A stretch of 64,000 nucleotides of DNA from an uncultured Porphyromonadaceae bacterium (GCA_945916235.1 CAMEGQ010000003.1:1-64000), one strand, 5' to 3'. Positions 9,556-20,356 are shown, counted from the first letter of the stretch. Made by a program: numbers and translations. Notes: generated by a model not told the origin, from the sequence alone.

Positions 9556-10330
9556 ATTTAGGGGAGATCCACCGGCAGTCGCACCATGTCGAAATTCTCC
9601 CACTTAAGGAATTTTGGGTATCAGCTAATGTTAAGCAGCGATATTTCATTGATTATCAACCGGTTGTTGGGGAGCCTCAATACTGTTTACTAAAGGAGGG
9701 TATGAAACAATGTAAAAGTCCAGTCTTTCGCTCGACAACCTCATCATAGAGGGTGTCGTCGCGGAAAGCATGGAATGGTATCTTATGTCGATCCCTAAAA
9801 TCGGGTCAGATGCAAAAACCGGTTGAAAGGTTAAATTATAGAAGCATTTAAAGATCTGATTGTCGATGATTTCATGCAGGAAGTGATTCCGCGGTGGCTC
9901 CGTAGGTGCCACAATGCCGCAACCCTCGGAGAGGGTTAATAATGTAGCGCATGGGGCAACGCCTTCGTTAAAAAGCTCGCGCCATGGGTGCATAAGTTCT
10001 CACATAGTTAATCACCTTCGTAGATGGTGAATAATGTTAGTTTGTTGATTCGCAAATACATATTATAAGCTTTTCATTTTATTCACCATCTACGAAGGTG
10101 CTGGGATGATGAGAGCCTTTAAACCCCAGAGAGCGAACCACCTACAGTGGCCTCGCTCTCTGCGCTACATTATTGGCCCTCTACGAGGGCCACGACGACA
10201 CCCTCTACAAGGTTGTCATCGAATGAAAAGCTTTTTAGAATACCCTTTCTTATTTTAACAACCACATTTTTACATTGACCCATAAAATCTCATGGGTTAA
10301 AAGCTTTGGGTAGCGTCAAAGAATCCGGCG
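9556..10330. repeat. gene-less island with diverged palindromic hairpin units in mirror-image orientation
   Basis: Units at 9734-9757, 9894-9912, 9921-9950, 10013-10036 on + and 10075-10100, 10161-10191, 10197-10217 on -; shared (stem)GTA(stem)AATAATG pattern; no intact gene. Confidence 0.7.
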
Positions 10331-10342
10331 CGTAACAGTAAA

Positions 10343-10378
10343 ACACAGGCCGCCCGGGGTAGTCCGGACGGCCTGTGT
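10343..10378 (-). terminator. intrinsic terminator downstream of apt
   Basis: ACACAGGCCG ... CGGCCTGTGT, 10-bp perfect stem. Confidence 0.75.
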
Positions 10379-10421
10379 ATTGCATATTTTGATAAAATAT
10401 CAGCCTATGATTCGATACGAA

Positions 10422-10940
10422 TCAATACTTAATCAGGGAGGTGACCTCTACGTCGGCGGGGAGGCTGGCGCGGCCGTTGAGGGCCGTAAGCTCAATGATG
10501 AAGTTGACGTAGATCTTTTTGGGGTTCATGCGCTTTACCAGTTCGATAGCGGCAGCCATTGTACCGCCGGTGGCGAGCACATCGTCGTGAAGCACCACCA
10601 CATCGTCGGGTGTGATGGCGTCGCGGTGGATTTCGATGGTGTCAACGCCGTACTCTTTCTGATACGAGGCCTGCAGGGTGTCGGCGGGCAGTTTGCCGGG
10701 CTTGCGCACGGGCACGAAACCGGCGCCCAGTTCGAATGCCAGGATTGAGCCGCCGATGAAACCGCGCGATTCAATACCAACCACCTTCGTGACGCCCTTA
10801 TCACGATACGTCTGCGACAGATCCCATCCGATGATATGGAGGGCACGCGGATCTTTGAACACTGTGGTAAGATCCTTGAACACGATCCCCTTCTGAGGGA
10901 AGTCGATTACGTCGCGTACTTTTGACTTGATGTATTCCAT
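10422..10940 (-). CDS. apt: adenine phosphoribosyltransferase
   Basis: VRDVIDFPQKGIVFKDLTTVFKDP; VVGIESRGFIGGSILA; VVLHDDVLATGGTMAAAIELV. Confidence 0.96.
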   Translation of the reverse strand: MEYIKSKVRDVIDFPQKGIVFKDLTTVFKDPRALHIIGWDLSQTYRDKGVTKVVGIESRGFIGGSILAFELGAGFVPVRKPGKLPADTLQASYQKEYGVDTIEIHRDAITPDDVVVLHDDVLATGGTMAAAIELVKRMNPKKIYVNFIIELTALNGRASLPADVEVTSLIKY

Positions 10941-11027
10941 TGTTTATAGTTTTGAATTTGTTTTCTATTTTGATTAAATCCCGAACCGGGGATTTTGCTA
11001 AATGATTAATATGTTGCCAAAAAACGA

Positions 11028-11043
11028 TGTTCCACGTGGAACA
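11028..11043. promoter_or_regulatory. parS: parS-like ParB-binding palindrome
   Basis: TGTTCCACGTGGAACA, perfect 16-bp palindrome (18 bp with flanking A/T); matches the conserved bacterial parS core. Confidence 0.8.
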
Positions 11044-11046
11044 TTC

Positions 11047-12988
<1,942 letters not shown>

Positions 12989-12999
<11 letters not shown>

Positions 13000-13504
13000 A
13001 TTTCAACAATTCCAGGGCCGCATTTTCGTTGGCTTCCATAATCTCACGCTCTCCGGGACCTTTGTCGTTGATGCCGCAGAGATGAAGCACACCATGGATG
13101 ATCACCCTCAGCAGCTCCTGGTCGTAGGTCGAGCCCACGGCCTCAGCGTTGGTGGCCACGGTGTCGAGCGAGATTACCATATCGCCGCGAAGCAGCCGGC
13201 CGCGACAGCGGTCGAAGGTGATGATGTCGGTGTAATAGTCGTGGTTGAGAAACTGGCGGTTGACTTCAAGAATATGGTCGTCGTTGCAAAACTGATAATT
13301 CAGATCGCCGACCATGCGGTCGTGACTTTTGGCTACAGCTTCAATCCATCGGCCCAGGCGGTCGAAGTCGAGCTGAGGCATTTCCACAGATTCAGTCAGC
13401 CAAAGGATTTTTTCACCGGTCATCGCTAAAGGTTGGACAAGTTGAGTAAATTTGCGGTTAACGATTTCACCGCGACCGGTAATTCCAAGTGAAATTACCC
13501 GCAA
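12989..13504 (-). CDS. ybeY: endoribonuclease YbeY
   Basis: LNYQFCNDDHILEVNRQFLNHDYYTDIITFD; HGVLHLCGINDKG (HGxLHLxGxD motif); overlaps the mnmG start. Confidence 0.92.
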
Positions 13505-13781
13505 AGGTAGCGAATTCTTTTCAAAAAGACAATTCGCAAATTTTTGAGCAAAATTCCTGCGAAAACCCTGAAAATAAAGCCAAAATTCCCGACCTCCCGC
13601 CCGTTTGATCCAAAATTTTCAATTCTCAGAGCGGTAAAAAAGCCCCGACGTGAGCACATCTCACTGATATATAAGCATTTGCTGGAACATTACGCTTGCC
13701 GGCAAAAACAAGGCAGAAAAATAGCCCGGAGCGCAACATTGACAGAGCCGGTGGCGTTTCAATTAAAAAGGAGCAATTATT

Positions 13782-14639
13782 ATGGAAAACGAACCGAAAA
13801 AGACCGTCAGCGAGCCGAAAAGGACCGATGGAGATTCGAAAGAGAAAGTCATCGAACCGAAAAGGACCGATAGAGATTCGAAAGAGAAAGTCATCGAACC
13901 GAAAAGGATAGTCATCATGGGAGCGACCTCCGGTATCGGACTCGCCGTGGCCGAGCGGCTGTTGGCCGACGGGTGCCGGCTGGGAATAGCCGGAAGAAAT
14001 GCCGAGTCGCTCCGGCAGCTTGAGCAGCGCTGGCCGGGTCAGGTGGTTTACTCCGAAATCGACATCACCGAAGATAAAGCGGTCGGTCGGCTCGAAGACC
14101 TAATCAGTAGGCTCGGAGGTATGGATACATATTTCCATATCTCCGGGGTAGGCTACGAAAACAGCACGATGGCCACGCCGCCAGAAGTGCGAACGATGGA
14201 AACTAACGTCACCGGGTTCGTGCGCATGATGTCTACAGCCTACCGCTATTTCCGCAGCCACGGAGGCAAAGGCCACATCGCCGCCATCACCTCGGTGGCC
14301 GGAACCAAAGGGATCGGCCATCTGGCTGCTTACAGCACTTCAAAACGCGCACAGCAGACCTACCTCGTGGCCCTTGAGCAGCTGGCCAACGAGCAGGGCC
14401 TTTCTATCCGCTTTTCCGACATACGCCCCGGATGGGTTCGCACTCCTCTGCTTGCTGAAGGCGAGAAATATCCGATGCTGATGAGCGTCGATTACGCCGC
14501 GGACCGCATCATCCGAGGCCTTCATCGCCGGGTGACGGTGGTCGACTGGCGATGGGGAATCCTCACCGCCCTCTGGCGCCTCATCCCCAACCGCCTGTGG
14601 GTCCACATGCGCCTCAACACCAACCTCCACCTGAAATAG
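13782..14639 (+). CDS. SDR family oxidoreductase with repetitive N-terminal extension
   Basis: RIVIMGATSGIGLAVAERLL; AAYSTSKRAQQTYL (YxxxK); 14-aa repeats precede the Rossmann fold. Confidence 0.85.
   Translation: MENEPKKTVSEPKRTDGDSKEKVIEPKRTDRDSKEKVIEPKRIVIMGATSGIGLAVAERLLADGCRLGIAGRNAESLRQLEQRWPGQVVYSEIDITEDKAVGRLEDLISRLGGMDTYFHISGVGYENSTMATPPEVRTMETNVTGFVRMMSTAYRYFRSHGGKGHIAAITSVAGTKGIGHLAAYSTSKRAQQTYLVALEQLANEQGLSIRFSDIRPGWVRTPLLAEGEKYPMLMSVDYAADRIIRGLHRRVTVVDWRWGILTALWRLIPNRLWVHMRLNTNLHLK
13806..13907 (+). repeat. 42-bp tandem direct repeat (~2.4 copies) in SDR N-terminus
   Basis: GTCAKCGARCCGAAAAGGACCGATRGAGATTCGAAAGAGAAA units at 13806, 13848 and partial 13890. Confidence 0.9.
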
Positions 14640-14733
14640 CTCCCCCGCGACTTTCGATTGATTTGTATAAGAAGGCGAAAAAGCGTAATTTTGCCATATC
14701 AGGGTAAGTGGGCCCGGCAAAATCAGAGACATT

Positions 14734-15966
14734 ATGGCGCTTAATTGGATTTGGATCGCTTTCTTTGTGGTAGCCTTCGCGGTAGCGGTGTTCAAGACCG
14801 TATTCCTGGGGGATATGAGCGTATGGAGCGAAGTGATGGGAGCTTCGTTTCAGTCGGCTGCCACAGCATTCGAGATATCATTGGGTCTGGCGGGGATACT
14901 GTCCCTTTGGCTCGGACTGATGAAAATCGGCGAACAGGCCGGGGTAATCGGCTGGTTCGGCCGATTGATTTCGCCGCTGTTCTGCCGCCTGTTTCCCGGG
15001 GTGCCTAAGGGGCATCCTGCCATGGGGTCGATTTTCATGAACGTATCGGCCAATATGCTCGGCCTCGACAACGCCGCCACTCCGCTCGGCCTCAAAGCCA
15101 TGCAGGAACTCCAGACCCTCAACAAAGAGAAAGATACAGCCACCGACGCCATGATTATGTTCCTGATACTCAACGCGTCAGGACTATGCTTCATCCCCAT
15201 CAGCATCATGATGTACCGCGCCCGGGCCGGGGCAGCCAACCCTACCGACGTGTTCATGCCGATACTTCTGGCCACGTTTATCTCCACGTTTGTAGGCATT
15301 GTGGCGCTCTGCCTCAAGCAGCGCATAAGGCTTACCGACCCGGTGCTGGCGGCATGGCTGGCTGGTATGGCGCTGGTCATCGGCGGCATCGTGTGGATCT
15401 TCAGCGGTATGGAAGGAAGGGCAGTGGAGCGCTGGTCGACATTTTTCGCAAACGCGCTGCTGTTCGGAGTGGTAATATCATTCATATTAGCCGGAGCCAT
15501 AAAGCGCATCAACGTATATGCCACCTTTATTGAAGGGGCTAAGGAAGGATTCCACACGGCTGTCACCATAATCCCCTATCTGGTGGCCATCCTGGTGGCC
15601 ATCGGGATGTTCCGTGCCTCCGGAGCCATGGAACTGATCACCGAGTGGACCACCTCGGCTGTGGCAGCCTGCGGCCTCGACACCCAATGGGTTGAAGCCC
15701 TCCCGACGGCATTGATGAAACCGCTCTCCGGGAGCGGATCGCGCGGCCTGATGGTCGACCTTATGGCCACCCACGGCCCCGATGCCTTCGTCAGCCGTGT
15801 GTCGGCGGCGATTCAGGGGTCAACTGATACCATGTTCTATGTTCTGGCGGTCTATTTCGGGTCGGTAGGCATCAGAAAGACCAGATATGCAGTAGGTTAC
15901 GCTCTGCTGGCCGACTTCTCCGGGACGTTGGCAGGAGTGCTTGCCGCCTACCTGTTTTTCGGATGA
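14734..15966 (+). CDS. nucleoside recognition domain protein (SpmA-SpmB fusion type)
   Basis: GSIFMNVSANMLGLDNAATPLGLKAM and C-terminal PLSGSGSRGLMVDLMATHGPDAFVSRVSAAIQGSTDTMFYVLAVYFGSVGIRKTRYA. Confidence 0.88.
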   Translation: MALNWIWIAFFVVAFAVAVFKTVFLGDMSVWSEVMGASFQSAATAFEISLGLAGILSLWLGLMKIGEQAGVIGWFGRLISPLFCRLFPGVPKGHPAMGSIFMNVSANMLGLDNAATPLGLKAMQELQTLNKEKDTATDAMIMFLILNASGLCFIPISIMMYRARAGAANPTDVFMPILLATFISTFVGIVALCLKQRIRLTDPVLAAWLAGMALVIGGIVWIFSGMEGRAVERWSTFFANALLFGVVISFILAGAIKRINVYATFIEGAKEGFHTAVTIIPYLVAILVAIGMFRASGAMELITEWTTSAVAACGLDTQWVEALPTALMKPLSGSGSRGLMVDLMATHGPDAFVSRVSAAIQGSTDTMFYVLAVYFGSVGIRKTRYAVGYALLADFSGTLAGVLAAYLFFG

Positions 15967-16005
15967 GGATAGTTCTTGCCGACTACATAATTAAAGGAAG
16001 AAACG

Positions 16006-16764
16006 ATGAAAGAAGATATACGACTGGTGGTCAATCCTTCGGTACCTGAGGAGCTACGCTCCGCAATGGAGCGTGTAGTCCGCGAAGGGATGGGGCCGGA
16101 GGCTGAGCTGATCTACGACGGCGGCCGCAACCGCCTGTGGGTAGAAAAGGTGAAGCCAGAGCCGTCAGGAAGCCAAGGGGTCGTGACGGAGATGAACGTC
16201 AAGGCTTTCGGTCTGCCGAAATTTCCCAACAGCCTGATTTACGGCGTGTTCCGCAAGAGCAAAGCGCAGCGGAGCTACGAGCACGCCATGCGGCTGCTCC
16301 AGCTCGGCTTCGACACTCCTCAGCCGATGGGCTACGCCGAGGTGAGGGTAGCTGGCTCTGCCCTACTCCGCCGCAGCTTCTACTTCAGCGCCCAGTTGCC
16401 CTGGCCCAACATGCGCTTCTGGGAATCGGACAAGGACTACGACCATCTGCGCGACGCCTGGGGTGCGGAAATAGCCCGGCTTCACCAAGCCGGAGTATGG
16501 ATGAAAGATCATTCCGCCGGCAACATCCTGCGCCACCGCGACGATAACGGCCACTGGCATTTCGCTTACGTCGACCTCAACCGTATGGCCTTCGGCGTCA
16601 CCGATGAACACCGGCTGATGAAGATGTTCAAATCGGTATCTACGGCGCTGGAATTCACCGTGGCGCTGGCGCGCTCCTACGCCCTCGCTGCCGGCAAAGA
16701 CCCCGACAAGGCCGCTTCCATGGCCGAAAAGATTTACAGGCGCTTCAACCGCCGCAAGCATTAA
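16006..16764 (+). CDS. Kdo/WaaP-like lipopolysaccharide kinase family protein
   Basis: LHQAGVWMKDHSAGNILRH and FAYVDLNRMAFG kinase-like motifs. Confidence 0.75.
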   Translation: MKEDIRLVVNPSVPEELRSAMERVVREGMGPEAELIYDGGRNRLWVEKVKPEPSGSQGVVTEMNVKAFGLPKFPNSLIYGVFRKSKAQRSYEHAMRLLQLGFDTPQPMGYAEVRVAGSALLRRSFYFSAQLPWPNMRFWESDKDYDHLRDAWGAEIARLHQAGVWMKDHSAGNILRHRDDNGHWHFAYVDLNRMAFGVTDEHRLMKMFKSVSTALEFTVALARSYALAAGKDPDKAASMAEKIYRRFNRRKH

Positions 16765-16791
16765 AATGTTCATTATTCATCACTGATACAC

Positions 16792-18462
16792 ATGACACAC
16801 AAAATAGAGATTTTCTGCAAGAATCTGGGGAAGACGATCGAAGTAAGCGGCGGGGAAACCCTGCTCGAAATCGCCGGCCGCCTGGGAATCATGCCCGACG
16901 GGATGCGGCCGATAGTGGCGCTGGTCAACAATAAGACCGAACCGCTGGGATATGCCGTCTACGGCCCCAAGCAGGTGGAATTCCTCTCGCGATCCTCGGC
17001 CCCGGGAACGAGAGCCTACACGCGCTCGCTCTGCATGATGCTCTATTGCGCTGTCAGAAAGCATCTTCCCGACACCCGGCTGCGCATCGAGCATTCCATC
17101 AGCGGCGGATACTACTGCCGCCTGATACCTCAGCCAGCCGATGAGAATATCACCTCTACCCTGCTGGAATCTATGCGCCGGCTGCATGAGCTGGCCCTCC
17201 CCTTCTGCCAGCGCGAGACGCTGTCGACCGAACTCATCGACAAATTCCGCAGCGAAGGGATGGACGATAAGGTGCTCCTGCTTGAAACCATTCAGAATCT
17301 CTACTCATCATACTCCACGCTCGACGGTGTTGCCGACAGCTACTACGGCGCTCTGGCGCCCTCCACGGCCGAAATCGACACCTTCGACCTCAAACCATGG
17401 AAGGAGGGCTACCTGCTGATGGGCGTTGACCGCAAGGAACCTAAGAAGCCGGCTGTATTTGCGCCCCAGGATAAGATGTACGAGGCCTACATCGACCATC
17501 TGCATTTCAACGATGTGATCGGAGTCTCCGACGTAGGCCAACTCAACCGCGAGATAGAGCTCAACCACTCGTCATACCTCATCCAGGTGGCCGAGGCCAT
17601 GCATTCGCGTAAAATAGGGAAGATCGCCGACGAAATCGCCGGGCGCTACCATCAGGGCGGAGCGCGCATCGTGCTGATTGCCGGCCCGTCAAGCTCCGGC
17701 AAGACCACCACTACCAAGCGTCTGGCCATCTACCTTACGACCAATTTGCTGAAGCCAAAGATGATATCGCTCGACAACTATTTCGTCAACCGCGACCTCA
17801 CTCCGCGCGATGCCGACGGCGACTTCGATTTCGAGTCGATATACGCTCTCGACCTCAAAGCCTTCAACGCCGACCTTAGCGCCCTGCTGCGCGGCGAGGA
17901 GGTAGCTCTGCCGACATACAATTTCGAGCGCGGAGAGCGCGTCTACAAGGGCGACAAGATGCGTCTTGACGACAATTCGCTCCTGCTTATCGAGGGTATC
18001 CACGGCCTGAACCCGATGCTCACGGCTCAGATTGAGGAAAAGATGAAGTATCGCGTGTATGTGTCGGCCCTGACCACTCTCTCAATCGACGATCACAACT
18101 GGATTCCCACCACCGACAACCGACTGCTGCGCCGAATCATCCGCGACTATAAATATCGCGGCACCAGCGCCGTAGAGACCATCCGCCGATGGCCGAGCGT
18201 GCGCCGCGGCGAGGAAAAATGGATATTCCCGTACCAGGAAAACGCCGATTCAACGTTCAATTCGTCGCTGCTGTTTGAGCTTGCCGTGATGAAAGATTAT
18301 GCTGAGGCGATTCTGCGCGATGTGCCCAACAATCTGCCGGAATATGCCGAAGCGTATCGCCTGCGCCGCTTTTTAAGCTATTTCAAAGCCATCGGAGAGA
18401 AGGGCATCCCCTCGACGAGTCTGCTCAGGGAGTTCCTCGGCGGCAGCTCCTTCCATTATTGA
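16792..18462 (+). CDS. uridine kinase-like nucleoside kinase with TGS/ThrRS-like N-terminus
   Basis: N-term IEVSGGETLLEIAGRLG; P-loop IAGPSSSGKTTTTKRLAIYL; DNYFVNRDLTPRD; YNFERGERV. Confidence 0.88.
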   Translation: MTHKIEIFCKNLGKTIEVSGGETLLEIAGRLGIMPDGMRPIVALVNNKTEPLGYAVYGPKQVEFLSRSSAPGTRAYTRSLCMMLYCAVRKHLPDTRLRIEHSISGGYYCRLIPQPADENITSTLLESMRRLHELALPFCQRETLSTELIDKFRSEGMDDKVLLLETIQNLYSSYSTLDGVADSYYGALAPSTAEIDTFDLKPWKEGYLLMGVDRKEPKKPAVFAPQDKMYEAYIDHLHFNDVIGVSDVGQLNREIELNHSSYLIQVAEAMHSRKIGKIADEIAGRYHQGGARIVLIAGPSSSGKTTTTKRLAIYLTTNLLKPKMISLDNYFVNRDLTPRDADGDFDFESIYALDLKAFNADLSALLRGEEVALPTYNFERGERVYKGDKMRLDDNSLLLIEGIHGLNPMLTAQIEEKMKYRVYVSALTTLSIDDHNWIPTTDNRLLRRIIRDYKYRGTSAVETIRRWPSVRRGEEKWIFPYQENADSTFNSSLLFELAVMKDYAEAILRDVPNNLPEYAEAYRLRRFLSYFKAIGEKGIPSTSLLREFLGGSSFHY

Positions 18463-18529
18463 ACCCCAGCTCCGACGCTACCCCCGCTCCCCCAGCTCCC
18501 CCAGCTCCGACGCTCCTCATAATCTCTTA

Positions 18530-18620
18530 TAAATCATATAATTCGTATAAATCTTATAAAAATTATACGAATTAGCCGACTTATACGATTTATATGAATT
18601 ATACGAATTAGCCGACCTAT
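18530..18620. repeat. AT-rich direct/inverted repeat cluster between convergent genes
   Basis: AATTATACGAATTAGCCGAC at 18561-18580 and 18597-18616 (20-bp identical, 36-bp period); TAATTCGTATAA/TTATACGAATTA 12-bp inverted repeat at 18539-18574. Confidence 0.8.
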
Positions 18621-18691
18621 ACAAATTATTGGTTAAGATTATGCTGCGGAAACATTATGCTCGCTGTGCATAATTTTTGATGAAATAGCCG

Positions 18692-19390
18692 CTATGAGCG
18701 GAGGACGGGCCAGGTGTAGGCGCGCAGGCGGGCTACCAGCTGGCGTTCGCAGCCGCCGAGATATGAGTTGAGCAGGGTGTGGAAGGCCGGCGAATGGTTA
18801 AGCTCCGTCAGGTGGGCGATTTCGTGGGCGATTACGTAGTCGCACAGCTCCTCGGGGAGAAAAAGAAGCACATAGCTGAGCGATATCACTCCCGAGGCCG
18901 AGCACTGGCCGAGGATGCGGTGGCCGCGCGACACTTTCCACTCCACCGGATGCCGCCCCAGGCGGTCAGCTATGCTGCGGGCATGCGGCAGAAGAACCTC
19001 AGGGGCAACCCTTCGCGCCAGCCGGCACAGCATATCGGAAATGGCGCGGGTCGTGGTATCATTCTGAAAATCAAGCGAAGAGCCGACCTCCAGCGACGAC
19101 ATCGGCAGAGCGGCTCGGCCCAGGATGCGGTCTGGCATGTGGGTCTGTCGGGCTATGCGGAATGAGGCCAGCGGAAACGTGAGCGTCTGGTCGGGCGTAT
19201 ACCTCAGGTTCGGACGCGACGAAAGCAACCGGGGAATGAAATCTTCGAGGACGCGCGCTATCTCGTCGCGGCTGATCCCCTCAGGCACCGAAAGCGCCAG
19301 AATGCCGTTTTTCCAACGGGCTGTGACGCGGTGGGAGTTGCGCCGGAATGTGATGGAAATCTGGCCGAGATCGGGGTGATAGAGCAGCAT
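18692..19390 (-). CDS. YgjP/DUF45 (SprT-like) metallopeptidase family protein
   Basis: VIAHEIAHLTELNHSPAFHTLLNSYL zinc-binding HExxH-like motif. Confidence 0.85.
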   Translation of the reverse strand: MLLYHPDLGQISITFRRNSHRVTARWKNGILALSVPEGISRDEIARVLEDFIPRLLSSRPNLRYTPDQTLTFPLASFRIARQTHMPDRILGRAALPMSSLEVGSSLDFQNDTTTRAISDMLCRLARRVAPEVLLPHARSIADRLGRHPVEWKVSRGHRILGQCSASGVISLSYVLLFLPEELCDYVIAHEIAHLTELNHSPAFHTLLNSYLGGCERQLVARLRAYTWPVLRS

Positions 19391-19402
19391 GTTGCGGGAG
19401 AG

Positions 19403-20311
19403 TTAAAGCGTCAGCGAACCCATGCCCAGTTTGTCGCGGAGGGTGTCGGTGAAGCAATGGTCGGAGGTGGTGACCAGACGCAGCGACAGAGGCGAGCGCG
19501 TAAGCGTCAGCGTAGCTGCTACGGGGAGCGTGGTGGCTTTGCCGTCGATGGCCAGACGGTAGCCCGAGCCGCGCGACTCCACATCTATGTCGATACGCGT
19601 AGAGGCAGGAACCACCAGCGGACGCATCGAGAGCGAATGGGCGGCGATAGGCGAGATGGCCCAGCCGTCCAGTGTCGGAGCCAGTATCGGGCCGCCTACC
19701 GAGAGATTGTAGGCCGTTGAGCCTGTGGGAGTTGCAATTATCAGCCCGTCGCCTTTGTAGGCCAGGCCGGGGTGGGAGTCCAATCGTGTGCGCACCGTGA
19801 CCATGGTAGAGATATCGCCTCGGGTGATGGCCACCTCGTTGAGCGCCACCAGCGGGAGCATCGGGTCAGTCGTGGTCCCGTGGATCTCCACATGAATCAT
19901 CGCGCGGGTCTCGACGGAGAAATCGCCATGCAGCAGACGGTCGTAGATGTCGTCGGGCTTCTCGAAGGTGAAGGCCGAGAGATAGCCCAGATGGCCGGTG
20001 TTGATACCTGCCACGGGCGTACGGTCGGAGGCCACCCAGCGGGCCGTCTTGAGGAAGGCGCCGTCGCCGCCGATGGAGATAGCCAGGTCGGCGTTGGGAG
20101 CCTGGCTCAGGGGGAGGTAATCGAGCCCGAGCGCGAAGCGGTCGCCGAGGCGCTCGGTGAGCATCCTCAGAAAGGGTTCGGCCACGACCACGTCGAAGCC
20201 ACGCGAAAGGAGAGTGGTGAACAGGCGGGCGATTTCCTGGAAATGGCCTTCCTGACGGCGGTTGCCATTTACTGCAATGCGCATCTTGTTGATATTTAGA
20301 TTAATCGGCAC
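19403..20311 (-). CDS. nadK: NAD kinase
   Basis: LAISIGGDGAFLKTARWV; GINTGHLGYLSAF; TPTGSTAYNLSVGGPI. Confidence 0.95.
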   Translation of the reverse strand: MPINLNINKMRIAVNGNRRQEGHFQEIARLFTTLLSRGFDVVVAEPFLRMLTERLGDRFALGLDYLPLSQAPNADLAISIGGDGAFLKTARWVASDRTPVAGINTGHLGYLSAFTFEKPDDIYDRLLHGDFSVETRAMIHVEIHGTTTDPMLPLVALNEVAITRGDISTMVTVRTRLDSHPGLAYKGDGLIIATPTGSTAYNLSVGGPILAPTLDGWAISPIAAHSLSMRPLVVPASTRIDIDVESRGSGYRLAIDGKATTLPVAATLTLTRSPLSLRLVTTSDHCFTDTLRDKLGMGSLTL

Positions 20312-20356
20312 ACTCGCTGCGCCGACTGCGCTCCTTCATGCCGAAGGGGTTGATGG

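Noticed and set aside
9646-9993. 115-aa minus-strand ORF in the repeat island
   Set aside because: Runs through several hairpin units on the opposite strand from the module ORF; likely spurious or a decayed remnant.
9556-10330. Possible CRISPR array in the hairpin island
   Set aside because: Units are palindromic but not regularly spaced, occur in both orientations, have no unique-spacer pattern and no cas genes nearby.
13544-13873. 109-aa ORF overlapping the 42-bp repeats upstream of the SDR gene
   Set aside because: Alternate-frame reading of the same repeats (EKDRQRAEKDRWRFERESHRTEKDR); no independent support.
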